NCBI RefSeq assembly: GCF_047675955.1
Contig: NC_132912.1
Span: forward strand, 20,682,500 to 20,746,499
Direction of reading: 5' to 3'
From: Chlorocebus sabaeus
Lineage: Eukaryota; Chordata; Mammalia; Primates; Cercopithecidae
Length of the DNA stretch: 64,000 nt
Shown: positions 24,751 to 35,510 of the stretch, piece by piece
How the letters are laid out: the number at the start of each line of letters is the position of its first letter
Position numbering within the stretch: the stretch's first letter is position 1
The notes under the pieces: generated by a model
Told to the model about the DNA's origin: nothing
Seen by the model: only the letters and a program-made list of their open reading frames with translations
The model's database searches: none
Translations under genes and position numbers: made by a program

Positions 24751-24784
24751 AAGCTAACATTTATTGAGTACTTTCCTTTCATAT

Positions 24785-24830
24785 ACACACACACGTGTGT
24801 GTGTGTATATATATATAAATATACACACAC
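24785..24830. repeat. AC/GT/TA microsatellite with a 20-bp palindrome
   Basis: (AC)5 directly followed by (GT)6 makes a perfect 20-bp palindrome at 24785-24804. It continues as (TA)n and then (AC)n up to the LINE-1 3' end. It probably grew from the LINE-1 tail junction. Confidence 0.9.
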
Positions 24831-25021
24831 AGTTCTGGGATACATGTGCAGAACGTGCAGGTTTGTTACATAGGCATACACATGCCATGGTGGTTTGCTG
24901 CACCATCAACCCATCATCTACAATAGGTATTTCTCCTAACGCTATCTCTCCCCAACCCCCCATCTGCTCACAGGCCCCAGTGTGTGATGTTCCCCTCTCT
25001 GTGCCCGTGTTTTCTTATTGT

Positions 25022-28000
25022 TCAGCTCCCACTTATGAGTGAGAACATGTAGTGTTTGCTTTTCTGTTCCTGTGTTAGTTTGCTGAGAACTATGGCTTCC
25101 AGCTTCATCCATGCCCCTGCAAAGGACATGAACTCATCCTTTTATATGGCTGCATAGTATTCCATGGTGTATATGTGCCACATTTTCTTTATCCAGTCTA
25201 TCATTGATGGGCATTTAGGTTGGTTCCAAGTCTTTGATATTGTGAATAGTGCTGCAATAAACATACATGTGGATGTGTCTTTATAGTAGAATGGTTTATA
25301 ATCCTTTGGGTATATACCCAGTATTGGGAGTGCTAGGTTAAATGGTATTTCTGGTTCTAGATCCTTGAGGAATTGCCACACTGTCTTCCACAATGGTTCA
25401 ACTAATTTACACTCCCACCAACAGTGTAAAAGTGTTCCTATTTCTTCACATCCTCTCCAGCATCTGTTGTTTCCTGACTTTTAATGATCACCATTCTAAC
25501 TGGCATGAGATGGTACCTCACTGTGGTTTTGATTTGCATTTCTCTAATGACTAGTGATGATGAACTTTTTTTTCGTATTTTTGTTGGCCGCATAAATGTT
25601 TTCTTTTGAGAAGTGTCTATTCATATCTTTTGCCCACTTTTTGATGGGGTTGTTTGTTTTTCTCTTGTAAATTTGTTTAAGTTCCTTGTAGATTCTGGAT
25701 ATTAGCCCTTTGTCAGATGGATAGATTGCAAAAATTTTCTCCCATTCTGTAAGTTGCCGGTTCACTCTGATGATAGTTTCTTTTGCTCTGCAGAAGCTCT
25801 TTAGTTTAATTAGATCCTATTTGTCAATTTTAGCTTTTGTTGCCATTGCTTTTGGTGTTTCAGTCATGGAGTCTTTGCCCATGCCTATGTCCCAAATGGT
25901 GTTGCCTAGGTTTTCTTCTAGGGTTTTTATGGTTTAGGTCTTACATTTAAGTCTTTAATCCATCTTGAGTTCATTTTTGTATAAGGTGTTAGGAAGGGGT
26001 CTAGTTTCAGTTTTCTGTGTATGGCTAGCTAGTTTTCCCAACACCATTTATTAAATAGGGAATCCTTTCCCCATTGTCTGTTTTTATCAGGTTTGTCAAA
26101 GATTAGATGGTTGTAGATGTGTGGCATTATTTCTGACGCCTCTGTTCTGTTCCATTGGTCTATATATCTGTTTTGGTATCAGTACCATGCTGTTTTGGTT
26201 ACTGTACCCTTGTGGTATAGTTTGAAGTCAGGTAGCATGATGACTCCAGCTTTGTTCTTTTTGCTTAGGATTGTCTTGGCTATATGGGCTCTTTTTTGGT
26301 CCCACATGAAATTTAAAGTAGTTTTTCCTAATTCTGTGAATAAAGTCAGCGGTAGCCTGATGGGGATAGCATTGAACCTGTAAATAACTTTGGACAGTAT
26401 GGCCATCTTCACTATATTGATTCTTCCTATCCATGAGCATGGAATTATTTTTCCATTTGTTTGTGTCCTCTCTTATTTCCTTGAGCAGTGGTTTGTACTT
26501 CTTGAAGAGGTCCTTCACATTCCTCTTTGTAAGTTGTATTCCTAGGTATTTTATTCTTTTGGTAGCAATTGTGAATGGAAGGTCACTCATGATTTGGCTT
26601 CTGTTTGTCTATTATTGGTGTATAGGAATGCCTGTGTTTTGCACATTGATTTTGTATTCTGACACTCTGCTGAAGTTGCTTATCAGCTTAATGAGATTTG
26701 GGGTTGAGATGATGGGGTTTTCTAAGTATACAATCACGTCATCTGCAAACAGAGACAATTTGACTTCCTCTCTTCCTATTTGAGTACCCTTTATTTCTTT
26801 CTCTTGCCTGATTTCCCTGACCAGAACTTCCAATACTATGTTAAATAGGAGTGGCAAGAGAGGGCATCCTTGTCTTGTGCCGATTTTCAAAGGGAATGCT
26901 TCCAGCTTTTGCCCATTCGGTATGATATTGGTTGTGGGTTTGTCATGAATAGCTATTATTATTTTGAGATACATTCCATCAATACCTAGTTTATTGAGAG
27001 TTTTTAGCGTGAAGGGGTGTCGAATTTTATCAAAGGCCTTTTCTGCATCTATTGAGATAATCGTGTGTTTTTTGTCATTGGTTCTGTTTATATGGTGGAT
27101 TACATTTATTGATTTGCATATGTTGAACCAGTCTTGCATCCCAGGGATGAAGCTGACTTGATCATGGTGGAGAAGATTTTTGATGTGCTGCTGGATTTGG
27201 TTTGCCAGTATTTTATTGAGGATTTTTGCATCAGTGTTCATCAGGGATATTGGCCTGAAATTTCCTCTTTTTGTTGTGTTTCTGCCAGGTTTTGGTATCA
27301 GGATGATGCTGGCCTCATAAAATGAGTTAGGGAGGAGTCATTTTCCTATTGTTTGGAATAGTTTCAGAAGGAATGGTACCAGCTCCTCTTTGTACCTCTG
27401 GTAGAATTCGACTGTAAATGCATCTGGTCCCGGGCTTTTTTGGTTGGTAGGCTATTAACTACTGCCTCAATTTCAGAACTTGTTATTGGTCTGTTCAGGG
27501 ATTCTACGTCTTCCTGGTTTAGTCTTGGGAGGGTGTATTTGTCCAGGAATTTATCCATTTCTTCTAGATTTTCGGCTTATTTGTGTAAAGTTGTTTATAG
27601 TATTCTCTGACGCTAGTTTGTATTTCTGTGGGATCAGTGGTGATCTCCCCTTTATCATTTTTTATTGTGTCTATTTGATTCTTCTCTCTTTTCTTCTTTA
27701 TTAGTCTGGCAAGCAGTCTATCTGTTTTGTTAATGTTTTCAAAAAACCAGCTCCTGGATTCATTGATTTTTTGAAGGGTTTTTTTCGTGTCTCTATCTCC
27801 TTCAGTTCTGCTCTCATCTTAGTTATTTCTTGCTTTCTGCTAGCTTTTGAATTTGTTTGTTCTTGCTTCTCTAGTTCTTTTAGTTGTGATGTTAGGATGG
27901 TGATTTTACATATTTCTTGCTTTCTCCTGTGGGCATTTAGTGCTATAAATTTCTAAACAATGCTTTAAATGTGTCCCAGAGATTCTGGTACATTGTGTCT

Positions 28001-28829
28001 TTGTTCTCATTGGTTTCAAAGAACTTATTTCTTTCTGCCTTAATTTTGTTATTTACCCAGTAGTCATTCAGGAGCAGGTTGTTAAGTTTCCATGTAGTTG
28101 TGTGGTTTTGAATGAATTTCTTAATCCTGAGTTCTAATTTGATTGCACTGTGGTCTGAGAGACTGTTTGTTATGATTTCCATTCTTTTGCATTTGCTGAG
28201 GAGTGTTTTACTTCCAATTATGTGGTCAATTTTAGAATAAGTGCGATGTGGTGCTGAGAAAAATGTATATTCTGTTGATTTGGGATGGAGAGTTCTGTAG
28301 ATGTCTATTAGTTTCACTTGGTCCAGAGCTGAGTTCAAGTCCTGAACACCCTTGTTAATTTTCTATCTCGTTGATCTGTCTAATATTGACAGTGGGGTGT
28401 TAAAGTCTCCCACTATTATTGTGTGGGAATCTAAGTCTGTAGGTCTCTAAGAACTTGCTTTATGAATCTGGGTGCTCCTGTATTGGGTGCATATATATTT
28501 AGGATTGCTAACTCTTCTTGTTGCATTGATCCCTTTACCATTATGTGATGCCCTTCTTTGTCTTTTTTTATCTTTGTTGGTTTAAAGTCTGCTTTATCAG
28601 AGACTAGGATTGCAACCCCTGCTTTTTCTGCTTTCTATTTGCTTGGTAAATATTCCTCCATCCTTTGTTTTGGGCCTATGTGTGTCTGCACGTGATATGG
28701 GTCGACTGAATACAGCACACGGATGGGTCTTGACTCTATCCAGTTTGCCAGTCTGTGTCTTTTAATTGGGGCATTTAGCTCATTTACATTTAAGGTTAAT
28801 ATTGTTATGCGTGAATTTGATCCTGTCAT
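25022..28829 (-). pseudogene. Degenerate L1 ORF2 (endonuclease-reverse transcriptase)
   Basis: ORF2 makes the nick-and-copy enzyme used for target-primed reverse transcription. The start MTGSNSRITILTLNVNELN is at 28829, and the stop complement at 25022-25024 follows the usual MFSLI-type end, giving about 3.8 kb, the normal length. The endonuclease region covers about 28150-28829. The reverse transcriptase is best preserved at 26612-27241 with SIDAEKAFDK, GTRQGCPLLPLLFN and the catalytic FADD at 26738-26749. The C-terminal part KKMWHIYTMEYYAAI is followed by a premature TAA at 25142-25144. Several frameshifts and stops separate these pieces, so no complete enzyme can be made. Confidence 0.95.
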
Positions 28830-28904
28830 TATGATGCTAGTTGGTTATTTTGCCTGTTAGTTGATGCAGTTTCTTCATACTGTCGACGGTCTTTACCATT
28901 TGGC

Positions 28905-29913
28905 TTATTTTTGCAGTGGCTGGTACAGGTTGTTCCTTTCCATGTTTAGTGCTTCCTTCAGGAGCTCTTGTAAGGCAGGCCTGGTGGTGACAAAATCTCT
29001 CAGCATTTGCTTGTCTGTAAAGGATTTTATGTCTCCATCACTTATGAAGCTTAGTTTGACTGGATATGAAATTCTGGGTTGAAAATTATTTTCTTTAAAA
29101 TGTTGAATATTGGCCCCTACTCTCTTCTGGCTTGTAGGGTTTCCACAGAGAGATCCACTGTTAGTCTGATGGGCTTCCCTTTGTGGGTATCCCAACTTTT
29201 TTCTCTGGCTGCCCTTACCACGTTTTCCTTCATTTCAACCTTGGTAAATATGATGATTATGCGTCTTGGGGTTGCTCTTCTCAAGGAGTATATTTGTGGT
29301 GTTCTCTGTGTTTCCTGCATTTGAATTTTGGCCTGTCTTCATAGGCTGGGGAAGTTCTCCTGGATAATCTCCTGAAGAGTGTTTTCCAACTTGGCTCCAT
29401 TCTCCCCGTCACTTTCAGGTACACCAATCACACGTAGGTTTGGTATTTTCACATAGTTCCATATTTCTTGGAGGCTTTGTTCATTCCTTTTCATTTTTTC
29501 TCTAAACTTCTCTTCACACTTTATTTCATTAGGTTTAACTTCAATCTCTGATATTCTTTCTTCTGCTTCATCAGTTCAGCCATTGATACTTGTGTATGCT
29601 TCATGAAGTTCTCATGTTGTGTTTTTCAACTCCATCAGTTCATGTATGTTCTTCTCTAAACTGGTTATTCTAGTTAGCAATTCCTCTAACCTTTTTTCAA
29701 GGTTCTTAGCTTTCTTTCATTGGGCTATAACATGCTTTTTAGCTTGGAGGAGTTTGTTATTACTCATCTTCTGAAGCCTACTTCTGTCAATTTATCAAAC
29801 TCATTCTCTGTCCAACTTTGTTCCCTTTCTGGCAAGGAATTGTGATCCTTTGGAGGAGAAAAGGTGTTCTAGGTTTTGGAATTTTCAGCCTTTTTGTGCT
29901 GTTTTTTCCTCAT
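28905..29913 (-). pseudogene. Degenerate L1 ORF1 (RNA-binding chaperone protein)
   Basis: In intact elements ORF1 encodes the trimeric RNA-binding protein that coats L1 RNA in the cytoplasmic particle. The ATG complement is at 29911-29913 (ttcctcat), and the normal C-terminal peptide QPLQK is followed at once by a TAA at 28905-28907. About 336 codons fit the usual 338. Recognisable residues include TPRRIIIIFTKVEMKENV, FQPRISYPVKLSFISDG and DKQMLRDFVTTRPALQELL, which lie in the RRM and C-terminal domain. The frame is split across at least two frames (29117-29320 and 28905-29195 are separately open) and the N-terminal coiled-coil part contains stops. Confidence 0.92.
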
Positions 29914-30544
29914 CTTTGTGGATTTATCTACCTTTGGTCTTTGATGTTGGTGACCTTCAGATGGGGCTTTTGTGTGGACATCCTTTTAGTTGATGTTGAT
30001 GCTATTCCTTTCTGTTAGTTTTCCCTCTAACAGTAAGGGCCCTCTGCTGCAGGTCTGCTGGAGTTTGCTGGAGATCTACTTCAGACCCTGTTTGCCTGGG
30101 TATCACCAGTAGAGGCTGCAGAACAGCAAAGATTTTTGCCTGTTCCTTCCTCTGGAAGCTTCGTCCCATGAAGGCACCCGCCAGATGCCAGCCAGAGCTC
30201 TCCTGTATGAAGTTTCTGTCGACTCCTGCTGGGAGGTGTCTCTCAGTCAGGAGGCACAGGGGTCAGGGACCCACTTGAGGAGGCAGTCTATCCCTTTGTG
30301 GAGCTTAAGCACTGTGCTGGGAGATCTGCTGCTCTCTCCAGAGCTGGCAGACAGGAACATTTAAGTCTGCTTAAGCTGCGCCCACAGCTGCCCCTTCCCC
30401 CAGGTGCTCTGTCCCAGGGAGATGAAAGTTTTATCTATAAGCCCCTGACTGGGGCTGCTGTCTTTCTTTCAGAGATGCCCTGCCCAGAGAGCCTTCCAAT
30501 ATCTTTAACACTCAAAAGCTTTGACACTCATGTCATCCTGGCAT

Positions 30545-30945
30545 CAACATATATTTATTTATGTCCTTGACACTGACCTGGGTAAGCTAGAGTTAAACAG
30601 TTCTGCTACTCTGGAGCTTACAGCCTAGTAATCGAGAAGCACAAAAAATAAATTAGTTAAATATATAGTATGTTAGCTGATGATAATCCCTATAGGGAGA
30701 AAGAATCCAGGAAATAGTACATTAAGGTGGATGGGGAGGTTGATTCTGAAAGCATGATCAGAAATGATGTTACTAAGAAAATGAAATATGAGCAAAGACC
30801 TGGATGAGGTGAAGGAGGTGAAATGGTGTTAATATCAGAAGAGACTAGCATCCAAGTATAGGGAATGGAAAAAGCCAGGGTCTTAAGAGGAACGTGTGCC
30901 AATGTATTCAAGAGACAGCAAAAACACCGAGAAGAAGTTTGTCTG
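30545..30945 (-). mobile_element. L2 3'-end fossil, antisense
   Basis: Contains tctggagcttacagcctagt, atatatagtatgttagctga, gagcaaagacctggatgagg and aagccagggtcttaag in L2 order (reverse complement). A short similar piece lies left of the LINE-1 at 24752-24775 (aacatttattgagtact), so the LINE-1 may have landed at the end of this L2. Confidence 0.75.
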
Positions 30946-31025
30946 CTCACCTCCTTGTTACAGTCAGCTGGGTAACACAACTGATTCATTCCTAAAGGTT
31001 TTTCTCCTGGCCCTTTGACACTGTC

Positions 31026-31190
31026 TTTAAAACCATCATAACTCTTGGTGATTTCAATACCAACATAAGTGCTACTTCAATACGCTGCCCTCTCAGTTCC
31101 TTGAGCCCCTTTTCTCTTATAAACTTCTCCTACTCTGCCGTCCTCAGAACCCTACTTCTTTACCCAAGTCTTAGCTTGGGTTGCTCTTAA
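31026..31190 (+). mobile_element. L2 internal fragment
   Basis: cttggtgatttcaataccaa, ctctcagttccttgagcccc, cttctcctactctgcc, then cccaagtctt follow an L2 ORF2 endonuclease segment on the plus strand. Too short and diverged to hold a reading frame. Confidence 0.6.
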
Positions 31191-31316
31191 AAGCAGGTCT
31201 TGAGAAAAGGACTTGGATGCAAGTAGCTTGTTGTAGAGCCCACCTCAGAGGCATTATAAGGGAATATGAAAGTGATACAGGGAAGAGAGAAACACCACTA
31301 AAGAAATGTTAATATG

Positions 31317-31621
31317 GGCCAGGCGTGGTGGCTCATGCCTGTAATCCCAGCACTTTGGGAGGCCGAAGCAGGTGGATCACTTGAGGTCAGGAGTTTGAGA
31401 CCAGCCTGACCAACATGGTGAAATCCCGTCTCTACCAAAAATACAAAAATTAGCCAGGCGTGGTGGTGTATGCCTGCAATCCCAGCTACTTAGGAAGCTG
31501 AGGCTGGAGAATCACTTGAACCCATGAGATGGAGGTTGCAGTGAGCCGAGATCATGCCACTGCACTCCAGACTGGGCAAAAAGTGCAAACTCTATCTTAA
31601 AAAAAAAAAAAAAAAAAAAAT
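31317..31621 (+). mobile_element. AluS-type SINE
   Basis: Full-length body from ggccaggcgtggtggctcat to a tail of about 22 A. An imperfect target duplication, ttaatatg / ttaacatg, lies at 31309-31316 and 31621-31628. Confidence 0.95.
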
Positions 31622-31961
31622 TAACATGTTGGTTACCTGTTGGGCAACTGAGGCTGAATGCCCCCCTGGGGATCCCTTGAGAAATGAGATGGGTAAGGAT
31701 AACGAGGTACACATCATCTATTTCTGCCCCTTATTAACAGAGGTTTCCTCCTGGATCTTTAACTTTCACAATGCAGAAAGCCATCAGCAGAAGCATGTTT
31801 AAGAACTGTCATAGTAGATCAGCAGAGTAAGTTGTGTCCTGACATATCCCACATTTATTCTTTGATTGCTTGCCATCATCTACTAGAATGTAAGCTTCAC
31901 AAGGGTGAAAACCTTGTAAGCTTTATTCATTGATACATCCTCAACACCTAGAAAATTACCT

Positions 31962-32160
31962 CCAGCCTGGGCAACATGGCATAACCCCATCTTTACAAAA
32001 AAAAAAAAAAAACGAAACTTAGCTGACTGTGGTGGTGTGTGCTCAGCTACTTGGGAGGCTGAGGTGTGAGGAGCATTTGATCCCAGTGAGCTATGATTGC
32101 ACCAGTGTACTCCAGCCTGGGTGGCAGAGCCAGACCTTGTCTCAAAGGAAGAAAAGAAAA
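31962..32160 (+). mobile_element. 5'-truncated AluJ-type SINE
   Basis: Begins inside the left arm at ccagcctgggcaacatggca, then A-rich linker, a diverged right arm (gaggtgtgaggagcatttga) and a tail ctcaaaggaagaaaag. It is the first insertion in the L2 end. Confidence 0.88.
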
Positions 32161-32161
32161 G

Positions 32162-32443
32162 AGCAGCGGGTGCAGTTGCTCATACCTGTAATCCCAGCAC
32201 TTTGGGAGGCCGAGGTGGGTGGATCACAAGGTCAGGAGTTCAAGACCAGCCTGGCCAAGATGTTGAAACCCGTCTCTACTAAAAAAACAAAAAAATTAGC
32301 CGGGCATGGTGGCACGCACCTGTAATCCCAGCTACTCAGGAGGCTGAGGCAGAGAATTGCTTGAACCCAGGAGGCGGAGATTGCAGTGAACTGAGAAAAT
32401 GCCACTACACTCTAGCCTGTGCGACAGAGAGAGATTCTGTCAA
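32162..32443 (+). mobile_element. AluS-type SINE nested in the AluJ tail
   Basis: Runs from agcgggtgcagttgctcata to gcgacagagagagattctgt and passes without a gap into the purine tract. It appears to have inserted into the A-rich tail of the preceding Alu, so both tails now form one block. Confidence 0.9.
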
Positions 32444-32952
32444 AAATAAGAAGGAGAAGGAGGAGGAGGAGGAGGAGGAGGAGGAGGAGGAGGAGGAGGA
32501 GAAGGAGAAGGAGAAGGGGAAGAGGAAGAGGAAGAGGAAGAGCAAGAGGAAGAAGAAGAAGAAGGAGGAGGAGGAGGAGGAGAAGGAGAAGAACAAGGAG
32601 AAGGAGGAGAAGAAGGAGAAGGAGGAGGAGGAGGAGGAGGAGGAGAAGAAGAAGAAGAAGAAGAAGAAGAAGAAGAAGAAGAAGAAGAAGAAGAAGAAGA
32701 AGAAGAAGAAGAAGAAGAAGAAGAAGAAGAAGAAGAAGAGGAGGAGGAGGAGGAGGAGGAGGAGGAGGAGGAGGAGGAGGAGGAGGAGGAGGAGGAGGAG
32801 GAGGAGAAGAAGAAAGGAGAAAAGAAGAAAAGAAAGAGACAGAGAGGGGGAAAAAAGAAAGAAAGTAGAAAGAAGGAAGGAAGGAAAGGAGGGAGGGAGG
32901 GAGGGAAACAGGGAGGGAAGAAGGAAAAGAAAGAGAAACAAAAGAAAGAAAA
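32441..32952 (+). repeat. About 500-bp polypurine tract (GGA, GAA, GAAA types)
   Basis: The plus strand is almost pure A/G. Sub-blocks: GAG/GGA 32456-32500; mixed GGAA/GAA/GGA 32501-32644; 31 uninterrupted GAA triplets 32645-32737; GAG/GGA about 22 units 32738-32805; mixed GAAA/GGAA/GGGA to 32952. Long all-lysine, all-glutamate or all-arginine frames arise only from the repeat. Confidence 0.97.
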
Positions 32953-33044
32953 TAACCTGGCATATAGTAGATAATCAACAGGTAAATCAATGATTGGATA
33001 TGTCTCTACTATTCTGGAGTCATTATCTTCTTTTTATCAACATT

Positions 33045-33195
33045 ATTATTTCTATGCAATCAAATGCACAGACTTTAAGTGTATACTTTGATACATTTTG
33101 GCAAATGTATAACCCCTCATCAAGATACAAAACATTCCCATCTCCCCAAAATTCCATGCCCCTTTCCAGTCAATCCTCTAGACTCAGGTGACCGC
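33045..33195 (-). mobile_element. Old L1M 3'-UTR-like fragment, antisense
   Basis: tttaagtgtatactttgata, ttggcaaatgtataacccct, catcaagatacaaaacattc and cagtcaatcctctag match a frequent mammalian L1M-type tail in reverse. Subfamily not determinable by eye. Confidence 0.5.
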
Positions 33196-33905
33196 TGATA
33201 TGATTTCTGGTGCCATAGCTGATGTGTGCCTGCCCCAGAGCTTAATGTGATTTTCGGAAGTTAGGCTCTGGTGTGTAGATGTCTTCCTAGGTGTGTCTTG
33301 GTGTTTGGATGTGTCTAGGTTTGTTGCTCATCTTGATCATCCTACTTAGCCTTCACTTATCATTGAGTTCTTATTTTTCATCAAATTTGGGGGATTTTCA
33401 GGCAATATTTCCTTAAATGTTTTTCTACCCATTCCCTTTCTCCACTTTTCCTAGAATCCTAATTACTCATAGGCTCAACTGCTTCATATTGCCCTACAAG
33501 TCATTAAGATTCTTTGCATAGTTTTCCGTCTTTTTTTCTCCATGTACTTTGACTTCTGTTAGTCTGTTTTCAAATTCATTTATGTTTTCTTCTGTTGTGT
33601 CCCATCTGCTGTTAAGTCTATCAACTGAATTCTCTAACTATCTTTTATTTCAGTTCTAGGGTTTCCATTTTGTTCTTTTTTAGTTTCTAAACTACTTCTG
33701 AAGGAAAATTTACTATATCTTCATTCATTATATCCATCTTTTTCTATATATTCTTTAAATGTTTAACATGATTATTTTAAGTTCTGCTAACCCAGTGTCT
33801 GAATAGTCTGTGACTCTACTATTGAGTAATTTTTCTCTTGACTATGAATGACTTCTGTGTTTTTATAACTGTTTTTTAAATTGCAGGCCAGACTTTATGT
33901 CTGAA
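33196..33905 (-). mobile_element. Possible L1M/HAL1 ORF1-region fossil, antisense
   Basis: Pyrimidine-rich text such as ggggattttcaggcaatatt, tctgctgttaagtctatcaa, cagttctagggtttccattt and ttaagttctgctaacccagtg resembles the complement of an old L1/HAL1 ORF1 region. No open frame remains. Confidence is limited because I cannot align it. Confidence 0.42.
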
Positions 33906-34389
33906 AGACCAGCAGAGGCTGAAATCGGGGGCTGGGATATGGCTTTATTTCTACTAGCACAGCTTCTGAATATGAAGTCCAGGAGCCTAAGAACTGTCTT
34001 TGTTTTTCAGACTACCCTTTTTATTTCTGCACTGTCACAGGACAAATGCCTTTGATCTTAGCATGAGGTGAATTGAGTGGGGATTTGGTTACAGCTTTTT
34101 TTAGACTCAGATCACATTTACCTACAAACACTTTGAAGATGAGTCTAGGCCTCTCCCTCTAGTAGCATCCTCGGGCCGAATTTTGCAGGACTTCGAGATT
34201 TCAAGTATGTGAGATGTTTAGCCTGCTACACCTTGAGGCTGTGAAACTGCAGGAATATAAAACTATGAAACTCCAAGACCACTTAACGCCTCAAGGCTGT
34301 GAGAATGCAGATCAGGAAGGTGAAGAATTATGTGTTCAAGAGTAGGGGATTTTGAGACTGTGAAAATGTGAGATCATAAGATTGCCTTC

Positions 34390-34795
34390 CATTCTTTAAA
34401 ATAGATGTTCTTTTTTAGAGCAGTTTTAGATTCACAGCCAAATTGACCAGAAGGTACAGAGATTTCCCACATGCTCTCTGCCCTATACACATACAACCTA
34501 CCCTACTATCAGCATCCCCAACCAGAGTAGTATATTTGTTACCATTGATGAACCTACATGGACACATTATTATCACCCTAAGCTTGTAGTTTACTTCAGG
34601 GTTCTCTCTTAATTTTGTACATTCCATGAGTTTGAACAAATGTATAATGGCATGTCTCCACCTTTATAGTATCATATAGAATATTTTCATTGCCCTAAAA
34701 ATCTTCTGTGCTCTGCCTAATGAATAGTGATGACCCTTTTTACCCTCCCTAGCTTCAACCCCTGGCAACCACCTATCTTATGTTTTCCACTTTTC
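34390..34795 (-). mobile_element. Old L1M-like 3' region, antisense
   Basis: Landmarks: tttagagcagttttagattc, aaggtacagagatttcccac, agagtagtatatttgttacc, attgatgaacctacatggac, ctaaaaatcttctgtgctct and cccctggcaaccacctatc. This is a widespread mammalian L1M-type sequence in reverse orientation. The short frame at 34415-34639 lies inside it. Confidence 0.6.
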
Positions 34796-34979
34796 AGCCA
34801 TTGCTTAATGGTGAAAGTCATCTCAGAGAGTTTGGAACTCTCTATATCCAAATCTAACACAATATCATGCAGGTCTGTGAAAGACCAGTTGCTTTTTCCT
34901 AAGCTGAATAAAGATCATCCTTCTCTAGCCGGCTTTCTCTGCCCAACCTTCTCCAATCTCAGAAACTGGTTCCATATAT

Positions 34980-35510
34980 GAAAGTATCATCTGTCCCTTG
35001 GTACCAGGAAGGTCTTGTTACTGACAAAGCTGGTCCCCTAAAAAATAGGATCTTTCCCTTTTGGCATCATGAAAGCAATAGACAATACCAAAAGTGTCAA
35101 GCAGTTCAGGCTTTATTCAATGGCCATGGAATTGAGAAGAAGCCTCAGGCTCATAAATCAACTTATCAGGTCATGAGAGCCAGGAGCCCACAAATAAATG
35201 GCATCTTCAATGAAGGGTTTGGGCATTAACAGCAAAGGGAGGACTATTCATTTGTGACTTTTCTGGGAATAGGCAGAGGACTTCTTGGAACTGGAGTGCT
35301 GCCTTCCTTTTGGTCCTTTTATAGTTTCTTCCAGTCTTTGTCATGGTGATTTTCAACTGTTATGGCAATAGTGGAAGTGTAGTTTAGCATAGAAATTAGA
35401 TTATAATGACGTCAGAGGTTCTTCAGATGTCAGATGAGCTGCCATCTTGGATGCCACGATTTCAGTCAATTTGATCACGAGGAGGATCATCTGACTGCAG
35501 ACATTCTGTT
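34980..35510 (-). mobile_element. Possible antisense LTR
   Basis: On the minus strand the block has a TATAAA-like box (complement ttttatagtttc near 35320) and AATAAA downstream (complement ctttattcaatgg near 35111). That is a promoter then poly-A layout as in an LTR. Start, end and target duplication were not resolved and no family is named. Confidence 0.4.

Larger units (their letters stand above)
24831..30491 (-). mobile_element. L1: LINE-1, primate type (L1P), nearly full length, antisense
   Basis: The left end (agttctgggatacatgtgca, gttacataggcatacacatg) is the complement of the L1 3' terminus. The right end (agagatgccctgcccagaga, ggagatgaaagttttatcta) is the complement of the primate L1 5'UTR. 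In transcription order: partial 5'UTR 29914-30491, ORF1 28905-29913, spacer, ORF2 25022-28829, 3'UTR 24831-25021. Length about 5.66 kb against about 6 kb for intact primate L1; roughly 300-400 bp of the 5'UTR is missing. Both ORFs carry stops and frameshifts, so it cannot be autonomous. Possible target duplication: cctttcatata (left) against ccttccaatat (right), weak. The 5'UTR type points to an L1PA/L1PB-age element. Confidence 0.95.
31860..32995 (+). mobile_element. L2 3' end split by nested Alus and purine tract
   Basis: The left part, 31880-31961 (agaatgtaagcttcacaagg, tcaacacctaga), continues at 32955-32995 (cctggcatatagtagataat) exactly where the L2 3' tail should resume (gcctggcacatagtaggcg). 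The interruption is flanked by agaaaattacct (31950-31961) and agaaaataacct (32947-32958), which I read as its target duplication. Confidence 0.8.

Noticed and set aside
26117..30018. Plus-strand frames across the LINE-1
   Set aside because: Antisense shadows of the minus-strand L1 ORF1 and ORF2.
32361..32993. Long Lys/Glu/Arg and Leu/Ser/Phe/Pro open frames (up to 210 codons)
   Set aside because: They arise from the purine microsatellite, which lacks stop codons in several frames on both strands; all frames are low-complexity.
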